NCBI GenBank assembly: GCA_051647245.1
Contig: JBOFDS010000011.1
Location: 1 to 64,000 of the forward strand
Reading direction: 5' to 3'
From: Brevinema_A sp051647245
GTDB taxonomy: Bacteria; Spirochaetota; Brevinematia; Brevinematales; Brevinemataceae
Length of the DNA stretch: 64,000 nt
Both the position numbers and the translations under genes were made by a program. Below the pieces are notes generated by a model. That model worked only from the letters and a program-made list of their open reading frames with translations. It was not told where the DNA came from and did not search any database. Below, in pieces: positions 42,752 to 52,423 of the stretch. Within the stretch, counting starts at the first letter, position 1. Each line of letters starts with the position of its first letter.

Positions 42752-42780
42752 TTGACGAAATTTCAAATATCAGTCATAAT
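42752..42780 (+). promoter_or_regulatory. Sigma-70 promoter for ddl-ftsQ
   Basis: TTGACG, 17-bp spacer, CATAAT. The -35 box overlaps the upstream in-frame TTG of ddl, which is evidence against that start. Confidence 0.72.
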
Positions 42781-42814
42781 AAGAATATATATTTTAATTA
42801 CTGTGAGTACAAAA

Positions 42815-43738
42815 ATGTCTAAAAAAGTAGCTGTTCTTTTCGGTGGATTTTCTGCGGAAAAAGAAGTCTCCAAACGTTCCGGTCAAAATCTTATTTCAGC
42901 TTTAACAGAGGCTGGATTTGTCGTAAGTGCTTTTGATCCAAGTGATACAGATTTTTCTGTTGATACCCTTAAAAATTTTGATGCAATCTACCCAATCCTT
43001 CATGGATCAAAAGGCGAAGACGGCGTGATTCAAGGTGTTCTTGAGTACTTAGGTGTTCCATATGTTGGTTGTGATGTGCTAACAAGTGCCATAACAATGA
43101 ACAAAAACTTAACAAAAACAATTTTTCAAACCATGAATATTCCTTGTCCAAAAGGTTTTGCAACTACAAACCTTGATTTAGAAACCATCCTAAAAAATGC
43201 AGATCAAATCGGATATCCTATTTTTGTCAAACCTGTCTCCGAAGGCTCTAGTGTTGGTTCTCTCGTCCTTCATAGTAGGGAAGAGGCTTTGGAATTATTA
43301 GTTCCCCATCTTGTAGAGTTCCCAGATTCTTTAATGGAAACATTTGTATCTGGCCGTGAAATGACTATCGGTGTAATTCAAAAAGACGGTGAATTTGTTA
43401 TTCTACCAGTGTTAGAATTAAAACCAAAAGCTGAGTTTTATAATTTTGAAACAAAATACACTGCTGGAATGACAGAGTTTGTTTTACCAGCACCTATGGA
43501 TGCTCAAACACTCTCTATGATCCATGATCAGGTTCGTAGGATTATTAAAGAATTCAATCTTCGCGATTGTTTCCGAGTTGATTTTATTCTCACAGAAAAT
43601 GGTCCAATCTATTTAGAAATCAACACAGCTCCTGGTATGACCGCTACTAGTGACATCCCTGCCATGCTCAATTCTGCAAATATTCTTATTACAGACTTTG
43701 TAAAAGATATGATTAATAACGCTTTGGAGAGAAACTAG
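42815..43738 (+). CDS. ddl: D-alanine--D-alanine ligase
   Basis: Makes the D-Ala-D-Ala end of peptidoglycan precursors. 307 residues from the chosen ATG, matching the usual 306 or so; a reading 21 codons longer would begin inside the promoter. ATP-grasp motifs: VAVLFGGFSAEKEVSKRSG, LHGSKGEDGVIQG, PIFVKPVSEGSSVGS, EFYNFETKYTAG, and the metal site FRVDFILTENGPIYLEINTA followed by PGMT. The stop directly abuts the GTG of ftsQ. Confidence 0.96.
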   Translation: MSKKVAVLFGGFSAEKEVSKRSGQNLISALTEAGFVVSAFDPSDTDFSVDTLKNFDAIYPILHGSKGEDGVIQGVLEYLGVPYVGCDVLTSAITMNKNLTKTIFQTMNIPCPKGFATTNLDLETILKNADQIGYPIFVKPVSEGSSVGSLVLHSREEALELLVPHLVEFPDSLMETFVSGREMTIGVIQKDGEFVILPVLELKPKAEFYNFETKYTAGMTEFVLPAPMDAQTLSMIHDQVRRIIKEFNLRDCFRVDFILTENGPIYLEINTAPGMTATSDIPAMLNSANILITDFVKDMINNALERN

Positions 43739-44464
43739 GTGAGTTCGTTACCTTCCAGATATAAATTTTCTGTCTTGCTGATATTATTGCTCATGCCTAT
43801 GTCTATTATCATGCATAAAGGGCTTCTAGTTGTTTTGAGTCGCCATACTGATATTTTCAAAATCAAACATATTGACCTCATTGGAGCTAGCTATTCTCTT
43901 GACCCACATTTTCAAGAAACCTTAGATGGTCTCTATGATAAATCCTTATTTAGTTTAAATATTTTTGATGTAAAACAGACTCTAATTCGTGGAGAACTCA
44001 TTGATGAGGTGTCTATTAGTAGGAAGTTCCCTGATCGTATCAGGATTGAAATCACAGAAAAACAACCCGTTGCGATTGTTAGATCTGATAGTAAACAATA
44101 TATCGTAGATCCTGCTGGGAAAATCTTACCTCTTGTAGCTTCGAATCTTCCTAGTGTTAGAGTTGATTACGGGATCATCATGAGTAGCAACCAAATCTCA
44201 GACGAATATCTTGTTCAGGTTCTCGATGCTTTAAATCAAGCCCCTGAGGTGGAAGTTGAATCTGTTTATATCAATAGAAATCGTGAAACAAGTTTTCGTT
44301 TGAAGGGGCTTAGTTCAGAATTTTTGATTGCGAAGCGTGTCTTATCGGCAGAGTTTATCCAAAAAGCTGCTCTTGTTGCCAAGACTATCACCAATCAAAA
44401 TATCCCTGCCCCCAAAAAAATCGATATCCATAACCATGAAAAAAATGCGGTTGGATTCTTCTAA
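43739..44464 (+). CDS. ftsQ: Cell division protein FtsQ/DivIB
   Basis: 241 residues: one membrane helix (about 9-32), a POTRA domain (about 38-108, FKIKHIDLIGASYS with SISRKFPDRIRIEITEKQPVAI), and a beta domain. It scaffolds FtsB/FtsL at the divisome in the periplasm. GTG start immediately after the ddl stop implies coupled translation. The gene order ddl-ftsQ-ftsA-ftsZ supports the call despite the family's weak sequence conservation. Confidence 0.88.
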   Translation: MSSLPSRYKFSVLLILLLMPMSIIMHKGLLVVLSRHTDIFKIKHIDLIGASYSLDPHFQETLDGLYDKSLFSLNIFDVKQTLIRGELIDEVSISRKFPDRIRIEITEKQPVAIVRSDSKQYIVDPAGKILPLVASNLPSVRVDYGIIMSSNQISDEYLVQVLDALNQAPEVEVESVYINRNRETSFRLKGLSSEFLIAKRVLSAEFIQKAALVAKTITNQNIPAPKKIDIHNHEKNAVGFF

Positions 44465-44485
44465 AAAATTCTCGAGGAAAGAAAC

Positions 44486-45742
44486 GTGAATTCAAGAAAT
44501 CAAAATCAAAAATCAGCTCCTGCCATCGCGGGATTAGATATGGGCTCACATAGAATAAACGTTGTTATTGCAAAGAATAACAGTAACGGCTATCCAGAAA
44601 TTCTCGGAGCAGCAAGCGTGCCGTCTCGAGGGATTCGAAAAGGTGTTGTGATTAACTTAGAACACGCTGCCATGGCAACTACCGCGGCTATCGAACAAGC
44701 AGAACTCCAAGCCGGTGTTACTATAGATTCTGTATTACTGGGTGTATCAGGTGGTCATATTGAATCCACATCCAGTCAAGGTTTGATTGCTGTTCCTAAT
44801 AATAGAGAAATCACTCTGGAAGACGTCCAACGTGTTATTGAAACCGCAACAACAGTAATTATCCCTCCAGATCGTGAGATTATTCATGTGCTTCCTGAGG
44901 AATTTGCTGTTGACAATGAAAGAGCTATTAAAGATCCTGTCGGGATGATAGGGTCTCGTTTAGAAGTTAAAGTACACATTATCACCGTTGCTGTTACTTC
45001 TGTGAATAATTTGATTAAAAGCGTCTACAAAGCAGGATTTAACACTACTGATATTTTCTTAAAATCACTCGCTGCCACTCATGCTCTTCTCAATGAAGAA
45101 GAAAAAGAAGAGGGTTGTGTTTTGATTGATATTGGGGCTGGGACAACGGATTTTGTGGTGTTCCTTGATGGTGGAATGAAGCATACAGGTCAACTATCTA
45201 TAGGTGGAGCACACGTTACTAATGATATTGCTTATGGTCTGAAGACAACAAACCACATAGCTGAACATATAAAATGTGCTTATGGAGCGGCGATTGCTGA
45301 AGCTGTCAATCTTCAAGATCAATTTGAAATGCCTAACCCTAGTGGTAAAAGTGATAGAATTGAAAGTCGTCGCCTGCTAGCAGAGATCATCCAACCTAGA
45401 TTAGAAGAAATTTTATTTCTAGTGAATGAAGAATTGGAGAAAACTGGGTTAAAGCCGTATCTTTCCAGTGGAGTGGTACTTACTGGTGGGGTGGCTTGTA
45501 CAGAAGATCTCGACGAACTTGCCATGCAAGTATTCCGCCTTCCTGTGCGTATTGGAACGGCTTCTCAATTGAGAGGCTTGAAAGAATCTGTTCGAAACCC
45601 TATTCTTTCAACAGCGACAGGATTGGCTCTTTATGGATTACGGAATAAACCAAAACACGGAACAATGACTGATGTAGATGATGATAAAAACTTTCAAAAT
45701 ATTGTGCATCGTATTCAAGATTGGTTTAACGAATTTTTCTAA
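44486..45742 (+). CDS. ftsA: Cell division protein FtsA
   Basis: Actin-like membrane tether of the Z ring. 418 residues. ATPase motifs: IAGLDMGSHRINVVIAK, VLIDIGAGTTDFVVF and SGVVLTGGVACTEDLDEL; 1C subdomain around EITLEDVQRVIETA. The C-terminal helix RIQDWFNEFF is the membrane-targeting amphipathic peptide. GTG start with SD GAGGAAA. Confidence 0.96.
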   Translation: MNSRNQNQKSAPAIAGLDMGSHRINVVIAKNNSNGYPEILGAASVPSRGIRKGVVINLEHAAMATTAAIEQAELQAGVTIDSVLLGVSGGHIESTSSQGLIAVPNNREITLEDVQRVIETATTVIIPPDREIIHVLPEEFAVDNERAIKDPVGMIGSRLEVKVHIITVAVTSVNNLIKSVYKAGFNTTDIFLKSLAATHALLNEEEKEEGCVLIDIGAGTTDFVVFLDGGMKHTGQLSIGGAHVTNDIAYGLKTTNHIAEHIKCAYGAAIAEAVNLQDQFEMPNPSGKSDRIESRRLLAEIIQPRLEEILFLVNEELEKTGLKPYLSSGVVLTGGVACTEDLDELAMQVFRLPVRIGTASQLRGLKESVRNPILSTATGLALYGLRNKPKHGTMTDVDDDKNFQNIVHRIQDWFNEFF

Positions 45743-45758
45743 AAAAACTGTATATATA

Positions 45759-45785
45759 TAAACTAAAAGATTAATTTTCCGATAC
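45759..45785 (+). promoter_or_regulatory. Candidate FliA (sigma-28)-like promoter for ftsZ
   Basis: TAAA, 15-bp spacer, TCCGATAC, in the 128-nt ftsA-ftsZ gap. The -10 part matches the octamers at flgF, flgG and flaA in the CCGA core. About 85 nt of leader to the ATG. Unexpected at a division gene; could be chance. Confidence 0.45.
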
Positions 45786-45870
45786 ATTCCATAAGGTCTT
45801 GCTCATTATTTGATGAGAGCGAGATTGAAAATAAAATACGATTGATCGCTACGATAGCCTTGGAGGAACA

Positions 45871-47439
45871 ATGTCTTACTTCGAAGAATTATGGAGTGCC
45901 GGCTCTGATGAAAATGATGCTGAAAATATGAATGCCAGCCAAGAAGAATTTACAACTCATAATCTTCCGAACAACTCATCCCTTGCTGATGAGATGTTCT
46001 TCTCACCTAATAACTTACCTGAATTTCCAAAACAAAACCCTGTCCAAAATCCTACTACAGATAATTTATTTGTAAAACAAGATGAATTTGCTCATATGGA
46101 TCTCGGTGGCAGTTTAAAAGTTCTTGGTATTGGCGGCGCTGGATGTAATGCGATCAATCGTATGATTGAAGATCGTGTTTCTGGTGTTGAATTCATTGCG
46201 ATCAATACTGATGTCCAAGTTTTGAAGAAATCATTTGCTAATAAGAGAATTGCCATCGGAAATAAGATTACTAAAGGTCTTGGAGCCGGAGCAAAACCCG
46301 AAATCGGTGAAAAAGCAGCTCTTGAAAGTGCTGACGAAATTCGTAATTCTATTAAAGATACAGATATGGTCTTTATTACAGCTGGTATGGGCGGCGGTAC
46401 TGGTACTGGTGCTGCTCCTGTCATTGCGCAGGTTGCAAAAGAAGCTGGATGCTTGGTCGTAGCGGTGGTTACCTTACCATTTTCCTTCGAAGGATCTAAG
46501 CGTCAGCGTGCAGCACTTGAGGGAATCGATAAATTGAAAGATCACGTAGATACCATGCTTGTTATTTCAAATTCTCGTATTTTTGAAATTGTTGAAAAAA
46601 ACACTTCCGTAAAAGACGCCTTCAAAAAAATCGATGAAGTTCTTAAGCAAGCCGTTCAAGGTATTGCAGGAATTATCAGCGAAACTGCAATCATCAATGT
46701 TGATTTTAATGACGTCAAGACTGTTCTTGCAAATCGTGGGGAAGCAATCATGGGGATCGGCCAAGCAAAAGGCGACGGTCGTGCCCTCAAAGCAGCTGAA
46801 GAAGCTTTGGCAAATCCACTCATCGAAAACAACACCTTCCGTCAAGCTGGAGCAATGGTTGCAAAAATTATTGGTGGATCCGATTTTGACATGAAGGAAT
46901 TTCACGAAGCTGCACAAGTTATTTCCACTTTTTGTCGTGAAGATGCTGAAATTATCATGGGTCTTGATTTTGATGAAAATCTTCAGGATCAGGTTCGTAT
47001 TATCATTGTTGCGACAGACCTTATTCGCGATAAACAATCAAATTCCAGACCACAACATTTTGCAGATGATATGATTGCCCACCAAACAAACGCAAATCAT
47101 CAATCTTTGAGACAAGAAAAAGAATTCACTCTCTTCACACAACATGATATTGAAAAACGTTTACAAGCTCATCAAAATGAAACGAATTACCTCGATCACG
47201 ATGATGACTGGGGAATACGTAGTCCAAAACCTAATAAAACAAGTTTTGCACCACAAGATTCTTACGAAGAAAGACGTAGTATTGATTTTAGTGTACGCAA
47301 AGAAGACCCTCGTAGCTATGAGGATTTTGAGTCCAACACTACAAGACGTATGACCTCTGCGGCACCAAACATCTCTTCAGATTTGGATACACCTGCATTT
47401 TTACGTAGAAGAAAACGTATCATTTCTAATAACGATTAA
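45871..47439 (+). CDS. ftsZ: Cell division GTPase FtsZ with long N-terminal extension
   Basis: Tubulin-like GTPase forming the Z ring. 522 residues. The conserved core starts late: GIGGAGCNAINRM at about 86-98, tubulin signature GGGTGTGAAPVIA near 173, T7 loop region NVDFNDVKTVL. The extension of about 65-70 residues beyond the usual N-terminus is acidic and Asn-rich. A C-terminal linker of about 110 residues leads to the conserved FtsA-binding peptide DTPAFLRRRKR. SD TTGGAGGAA is strong and supports this start. Confidence 0.97.
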   Translation: MSYFEELWSAGSDENDAENMNASQEEFTTHNLPNNSSLADEMFFSPNNLPEFPKQNPVQNPTTDNLFVKQDEFAHMDLGGSLKVLGIGGAGCNAINRMIEDRVSGVEFIAINTDVQVLKKSFANKRIAIGNKITKGLGAGAKPEIGEKAALESADEIRNSIKDTDMVFITAGMGGGTGTGAAPVIAQVAKEAGCLVVAVVTLPFSFEGSKRQRAALEGIDKLKDHVDTMLVISNSRIFEIVEKNTSVKDAFKKIDEVLKQAVQGIAGIISETAIINVDFNDVKTVLANRGEAIMGIGQAKGDGRALKAAEEALANPLIENNTFRQAGAMVAKIIGGSDFDMKEFHEAAQVISTFCREDAEIIMGLDFDENLQDQVRIIIVATDLIRDKQSNSRPQHFADDMIAHQTNANHQSLRQEKEFTLFTQHDIEKRLQAHQNETNYLDHDDDWGIRSPKPNKTSFAPQDSYEERRSIDFSVRKEDPRSYEDFESNTTRRMTSAAPNISSDLDTPAFLRRRKRIISNND

Positions 47440-47440
47440 A

Positions 47441-47469
47441 AAATAATACCGTTTTCATAACGGTATTAT
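47441..47469 (+). terminator. Terminator after ftsZ
   Basis: Stem AATAATACCGTT / AACGGTATTATT, loop TTCAT. The U tract is short. Confidence 0.8.
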
Positions 47470-47486
47470 TGCTATAAAGGATAATT

Positions 47487-48689
47487 ATGAAAAAGTTACT
47501 TTCCCTCTTTTCATTTATGTTAATCGCAAGTTGCGGACAAAATGAAACCATGAAATATGAAAAAGTCTTCCGCGCAGAACTTGGTGAGGCAGAAAACCAA
47601 ATCGGGAGTAATATTCCGATCTTGAAGGCTTTCGCTAATCGTCAAGGATTTACTGATTCTTTTTTGATTGATACACCACGAATGCTTGTTAGAAATAAAA
47701 AACTCTACGTACCAGATACCTATAATAAACGCGTATCTGTTTTCAAAATAAACAATAACGAGTCCAACGAATTACTACTCACAATCCCAAACAAAGGATT
47801 AAATTATGAGTTTGCACGTCCTTATGATTTGTATATTGATCGTGAAGAAAACATCTTTGTTTTAGGTTCTGTGCGTGATTTTGAGTCTTACGAAGTTCAA
47901 AATTATTCAAATCTTAGTCCTAATGTTTCTGAATATGATCGTTTTCAAAAAAGTATTGCCGCAATTCCTCAAAACAATTTTTATATCTTCAAATTCTCAT
48001 CAAAAGGCGAGTTCTTGCTTCGTTTGTCTTTGAACAATAGACCAATGCCTTATCCTACAAGCATTAGCGGAGATAATTTTAACAATCTATACGTCTATAT
48101 CAATGACTATAACACCAATACTCAAGAACCATTCTTCACTGTAAACCGTTATAACACACTTACTGGCAATATTAACTTTAATTTTAACAGTCAAAATATC
48201 GATATCTCTACAAATATCTCTGGCACAAACTACAAAGGCTCGATTTTATCGATCAAAAACTATATGCACGAAGAACAACTTCTCGTTTTATTAGAGTACC
48301 AACCACATAGTAACAATCAAGGTGAAGCTATTCTTTCTCATACAGAGAATGTTTGGTCATCCGTAAATGTCTACTCTATTTTAGAAAATGACTTTACTTC
48401 TACAGTCTTCCGCACAAAAGAAATGACTGAAGATATTTTAGGGGTGGACACAAAAGGTCGTATTTTCTTCCAAAGCTACAATGCTGAAGATGAAAATCTG
48501 AAAATCCGTATTTTGGATACCTTCTTAAAAACAGATGATCTATTCTATGCACCACTTCATTCTTCCTATTATATCTTAAACGACTATTTTATGGATCCTA
48601 ATGGAAATATTTTCAACTATATCATTGATCGTCAAACCGACCTCATCTTACTCAAGTGGGATGGTGGCGGTGAAAAGGTCGCAAAATGA
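47487..48689 (+). CDS. Lipoprotein with NHL/beta-propeller-like repeats
   Basis: 400 residues. Signal peptide with lipobox IASC (Cys16). Repeats of the type RPYDLYIDREENIFVLG, PTSISGDNFNNLYVYI and DILGVDTKGRIFFQSY suggest a beta-propeller of NHL-like blades. Function unknown; probably exposed in the periplasm or on the outer membrane. Its stop overlaps the start of ruvC (ATGA). Confidence 0.7.
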   Translation: MKKLLSLFSFMLIASCGQNETMKYEKVFRAELGEAENQIGSNIPILKAFANRQGFTDSFLIDTPRMLVRNKKLYVPDTYNKRVSVFKINNNESNELLLTIPNKGLNYEFARPYDLYIDREENIFVLGSVRDFESYEVQNYSNLSPNVSEYDRFQKSIAAIPQNNFYIFKFSSKGEFLLRLSLNNRPMPYPTSISGDNFNNLYVYINDYNTNTQEPFFTVNRYNTLTGNINFNFNSQNIDISTNISGTNYKGSILSIKNYMHEEQLLVLLEYQPHSNNQGEAILSHTENVWSSVNVYSILENDFTSTVFRTKEMTEDILGVDTKGRIFFQSYNAEDENLKIRILDTFLKTDDLFYAPLHSSYYILNDYFMDPNGNIFNYIIDRQTDLILLKWDGGGEKVAK

Positions 48690-49156
48690 TTATTTGTGGA
48701 ATAGATCCAGGATATGACAGGGCAGGCTACGCATTTTTAGAGATTTCTTCTCAAGGTGTTAAGCCTCTCTCCTATGGTCTCGTATCAACATCCAAAGATA
48801 AAAATTTACAAGAACGATTGCTCGAGGTTGGAAACGACTTTGAGCAATTATTTCAGCTATATAAACCAAAACATCTATATATCGAAAAGCTTTTCATGGG
48901 ACGTAACACAACAACCGTCCTACCCGTAGCTGAATCTCGTGGTATCATCAAGTATCTCGCTGCAAAAAATCAAATAGAAATTCATGAGCTATCTCCATCC
49001 AGTATCAAAAAATCAGTTTCGGGCTACGGTGCTGCTCAAAAAAGCCAAATGATCCAAGCAATCACTTTTTTGTTGAAGTTGCCGTCTCCACCAAAACCGG
49101 ATGATGTAGCAGATGCTTTGTCAATTGCTTTTTGTGGCTATTTAAAACAATCATAA
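48686..49156 (+). CDS. ruvC: Holliday junction resolvase RuvC
   Basis: Cuts Holliday junctions after RuvAB branch migration. 156 residues. Acidic active site: Asp7 in CGIDPGYDRAGYA, Glu in YIEKLFMGRNTTT, and the Asp pair in KPDDVADALSIAFCG. Normal length. ruvA and ruvB are not in the window. Confidence 0.95.
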   Translation: MIICGIDPGYDRAGYAFLEISSQGVKPLSYGLVSTSKDKNLQERLLEVGNDFEQLFQLYKPKHLYIEKLFMGRNTTTVLPVAESRGIIKYLAAKNQIEIHELSPSSIKKSVSGYGAAQKSQMIQAITFLLKLPSPPKPDDVADALSIAFCGYLKQS

Positions 49157-49184
49157 AACGAAAATTTCAAAAAACGAGGATATG

Positions 49185-50642
49185 ATGAATAAAAAGAATC
49201 TTCTCATTGCCAGTGCAGGTATTCTTATCCTATCTGCAAGTTTTGGCCTTTTCAGTGTCTTACAAGCTCAAAAAAAATCTTTAGATATTAGAATTGCAAA
49301 CCAAGCTGTGCAAAATATGCCAGAAATGAATTCCGTTCTAGCTCTTCAAACAACACTAAGAGCCATCTCCAAAACTATTACCCCAGGTGTTGTAACGATT
49401 ACAATAGAAGGAAAAGTCGCAAATCAATCCTATAAAGATCCATTCTTCCAATTTTTCTTCGGAAATAACGAAGAATTACAACGTAGATACAGTGCTGCTG
49501 GATCTGGTTTTATCATTACTCCTGACGGTTATCTGTTTTCAAATTGGCATGTTGTTGAAAATGCAAGCTCCATTAAAGTAACATTGTCTGATGGTCGTCA
49601 ATTCGATGCGAAGATCATCGGGGCTGATACAGAACTTGATATTGCTCTTTTAAAAATAAACGACACGGCGGATCTTCCTGTTGTGCCTATTGGTGATTCT
49701 GATAAAACAGAAGTTGGAGATTTGGTTGTAGCGATCGGCAATCCTTTTGGACTTTCAGGCACCTTTACTTTTGGAGCAGTGAGTGGTGTAGGTCGTGAAG
49801 GCTTCTTCCCTGGTCTTCAGCGTTTTATTCAGTCAGATGTTGCAGTCAATCCTGGTAATTCAGGAGGCCCACTCATCAATATTCAAGGACAAGCAATAGG
49901 AATCAATACGGCAATTCGTTCTCGAAGCGGTGGCTATGAAGGGATTAGTTTTGCAATTCCTATCAATACTGCTCGAAATATTGCGGAACAATTATTTGCT
50001 TCGGGTACGGTGGAAAGAGGATTCTTAGGGATTATTCCTCAAGATCTTGATGCACTTACACGAAAGTCGCTTGAACTTGCTGCGAACGAAGGGATCGTTG
50101 TTTCTTCGTTAGAGCTTGATGGCCCTGCCGGAAAAAGCGGTATCAAACAAGGTGATATTATCACCAAAATCAATGGTACCACCATTACTTCTCCTGCTCA
50201 AATGACAGAAATGGTCGCATCCAAAGCTCCAAATAGTTCCATTGAAATTGAAATTCTCCGTGATGGTAAGAAAAATTCTATCATCGTCATGCTTGGAAAA
50301 CGCCCATCCAATATTATTAGAATGGAAAATCAAAGCGAACCATCCAAATCCACAGACCCAAGTTCAGAAATTGAACTTCATGGAGTTAGTTTCGGACAAG
50401 CAAGCGCTCGTGAGCTTAAAAACAATGGTGCAAATTCTGGTATTGTTGTGAAAAAAGTTTCTCCTCAAAGTCCTTTAGCGTTTATTTTAACATCAGGAGA
50501 TGTTGTTACTAAAATCAATAACTATCCCGTAGATAGTATGAAATCTTTACAAGAAGCACTTCCCCAATTACAAACAAGCCAATCATTTACCTTCACAATA
50601 TACAAAGGCGGATACCTTGTCTATCGAAGTATTGAATTTTAG
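49185..50642 (+). CDS. htrA: Periplasmic serine protease HtrA/DegP
   Basis: 485 residues from the second of two adjacent ATGs, which sits better after GAGGA. N-terminal signal anchor (about 5-28). Trypsin-like domain with the triad near His122 (SNWHVVENA), Asp152 (ELDIALLKI) and Ser226 (NPGNSGGP). Two PDZ domains follow (about 275-365 and 390-480). It degrades or refolds damaged periplasmic proteins. Confidence 0.96.
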   Translation: MNKKNLLIASAGILILSASFGLFSVLQAQKKSLDIRIANQAVQNMPEMNSVLALQTTLRAISKTITPGVVTITIEGKVANQSYKDPFFQFFFGNNEELQRRYSAAGSGFIITPDGYLFSNWHVVENASSIKVTLSDGRQFDAKIIGADTELDIALLKINDTADLPVVPIGDSDKTEVGDLVVAIGNPFGLSGTFTFGAVSGVGREGFFPGLQRFIQSDVAVNPGNSGGPLINIQGQAIGINTAIRSRSGGYEGISFAIPINTARNIAEQLFASGTVERGFLGIIPQDLDALTRKSLELAANEGIVVSSLELDGPAGKSGIKQGDIITKINGTTITSPAQMTEMVASKAPNSSIEIEILRDGKKNSIIVMLGKRPSNIIRMENQSEPSKSTDPSSEIELHGVSFGQASARELKNNGANSGIVVKKVSPQSPLAFILTSGDVVTKINNYPVDSMKSLQEALPQLQTSQSFTFTIYKGGYLVYRSIEF

Positions 50643-50649
50643 ATAGGTG

Positions 50650-50678
50650 TTGATATTTTACTAAAAATATAGTACAAT
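50650..50678 (+). promoter_or_regulatory. Sigma-70 promoter for nhaC
   Basis: TTGATA, 17-bp spacer, TACAAT, about 33 nt before the TTG start. Confidence 0.72.
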
Positions 50679-50710
50679 ATCATTAATCATAAATTTTACG
50701 GAGGTTACCT

Positions 50711-52384
50711 TTGAGATTATTACATGCACTTTTAACAGTACTCATTCTCCCACAACTCGGTTGGAGTTTAGAGCCTACTGAAATCGCTCAAACACTAGGC
50801 ATTTTCACATTAGTGCCAGCAGCTGTTGCGATTATTTTGGCACTTAGAACCAAGCAAGTCTACTTCTCCCTTTTTGTAGGGGTGTGGTCTGGAGCTTTAT
50901 TACTTTCTTTTATTGATGGCTTCCAATTAAAGGATCTCTATGAAAGTTTTGATAAAATCGTCTCAACCATGATCGGAGTACTTAGTGATAGTTGGAATAT
51001 GTCTATCATTGCTCAAGTTATTACCATTGCTGGTTTGATTGGAATTATTGGGAAGAACGGTGGATCCTATGCCATCGCTGAAGCCATATCCAAAAAAGCA
51101 AAGAATGCCGCTTCTGCTCAATTATTAACTTGTTTAACAGCGCTTTTTATATTTTTTGATGACTATGCAAACTGCTTAATCACAGGCCCTGTGATGAGAC
51201 CTGTTACCGATAAACTCAAGGTATCTCGTGAAAAATTATCTTTTATCATCGACGCAACCGCTGCTCCTATTGCTGGAATCGCATTGATTTCTACATGGAT
51301 CGGCTATGAATTAGGAGTTATCCGAGATTCTTATGCTCTTGCAGGCGTCCTAGAACCAAATACTTATGGAATCTTCCTCCAAACAATTCCTTATCGTTTT
51401 TATAATATCTTGATGCTTGGTTTTGTAGTTCTTGTAGCATCAATGAAACGAGATTTTGGGCCTATGCTCAAAGCAGAACAACGTGCACGTCACACAGGTG
51501 TAACAGTTCGTGAAACACCTGAAATCGAAAAAGATCATTCCTTAGACCCAGAACCAAATATCAAATATTACAAAAGAAACGCTTTAATTCCTATTTTTAT
51601 ATTAATTATTGGATCTTTTGCAGGAATTTGGCATTCCGGTCATCAGGCACTCATCGCGAATGGTACTGATTTGACAGGGTTTACTACGTACAATTATATT
51701 TTAGAAGTTCTCGGCGCAACAGACGTAATGCTCGAAATTTTCAAAGCAAGTATGATCGCAAGTATTGCTGCAATGATTTCTTCAGCCCTCACAAAAACTA
51801 TGAGCTTTTTCCATGCTCTTGATGTTTGGGTGATAGGTGCCAAAAAATTAATCGGAACAACCCTTGTCCTTCTCTTGGCGTGGAGTATTACTTCCCTCAT
51901 CAAAGAACTAGGTACAAGCATCTTCCTCACACAATTACTCAAAGACTCTCTTGCTCCTCAATTGATCCCAGTCTTGACCTTTATCTTATCATGTGTGATT
52001 TCCTTCTCCACAGGGACAGCCTTCGGAACTATGGGAATCATCATGCCTCTTGCAGTACCTATCGCTGCAAACCTCACAGGAAGTGCTGACTCTGTAATTA
52101 CCTTGATCACAGCAGGTGCCGTACTTTCTGGAGCTATTATGGGTGACCACTGTTCCCCTATCTCTGACACGACCATTCTCTCTTCCAGTGGCGCTGAATG
52201 TCCATTGATCGACCATGTCGACACACAGCTCCCTTATGCAGTTACCGTCGCAGGAGTATCGATCTTAACAGGATATATTCTTGTGGGATTCGGAGTACCG
52301 ATAGGATTAAGTTATCTCTTTGGGTTCATTGCCTTAGCAGCTATCTTATTTATCTTAGGTAAAAATCCTGAAGCTCAAAAATAA
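50711..52384 (+). CDS. nhaC: NhaC-family Na+/H+ antiporter
   Basis: 557 residues, about 12 membrane helices. Conserved stretches: ALFIFFDDYANCLITGPVMR (the family's FFDDYAN motif), DATAAPIAGIALISTWIGYE, SFSTGTAFGTMGIIMPLAVP and GAIMGDHCSPISDTTILSS. The family exchanges sodium or related substrates for protons or other ions. TTG start, supported by CGGAGG 8 nt upstream. Confidence 0.92.
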   Translation: MRLLHALLTVLILPQLGWSLEPTEIAQTLGIFTLVPAAVAIILALRTKQVYFSLFVGVWSGALLLSFIDGFQLKDLYESFDKIVSTMIGVLSDSWNMSIIAQVITIAGLIGIIGKNGGSYAIAEAISKKAKNAASAQLLTCLTALFIFFDDYANCLITGPVMRPVTDKLKVSREKLSFIIDATAAPIAGIALISTWIGYELGVIRDSYALAGVLEPNTYGIFLQTIPYRFYNILMLGFVVLVASMKRDFGPMLKAEQRARHTGVTVRETPEIEKDHSLDPEPNIKYYKRNALIPIFILIIGSFAGIWHSGHQALIANGTDLTGFTTYNYILEVLGATDVMLEIFKASMIASIAAMISSALTKTMSFFHALDVWVIGAKKLIGTTLVLLLAWSITSLIKELGTSIFLTQLLKDSLAPQLIPVLTFILSCVISFSTGTAFGTMGIIMPLAVPIAANLTGSADSVITLITAGAVLSGAIMGDHCSPISDTTILSSSGAECPLIDHVDTQLPYAVTVAGVSILTGYILVGFGVPIGLSYLFGFIALAAILFILGKNPEAQK

Positions 52385-52394
52385 CACTCAAACA

Positions 52395-52423
52395 AAAAGA
52401 CCACCATATGGTGGTCTTTTTTA
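52395..52423. terminator. Bidirectional terminator between nhaC and mnmE
   Basis: Perfect stem AAAAAGACCACC-ATAT-GGTGGTCTTTTT followed by T-rich sequence. Its last bases overlap the mnmE stop region. Confidence 0.93.

Noticed and set aside
42752..42814. Upstream in-frame extension of ddl
   Set aside because: The first codons overlap the -35 and -10 boxes of the ddl promoter, and the extension is absent from typical Ddl length.
46567..47037. 156-codon open frame antisense to ftsZ
   Set aside because: Lies wholly within a confident gene on the other strand, is Phe/Asn/Cys-rich in the way antisense frames are, and has no SD or promoter.
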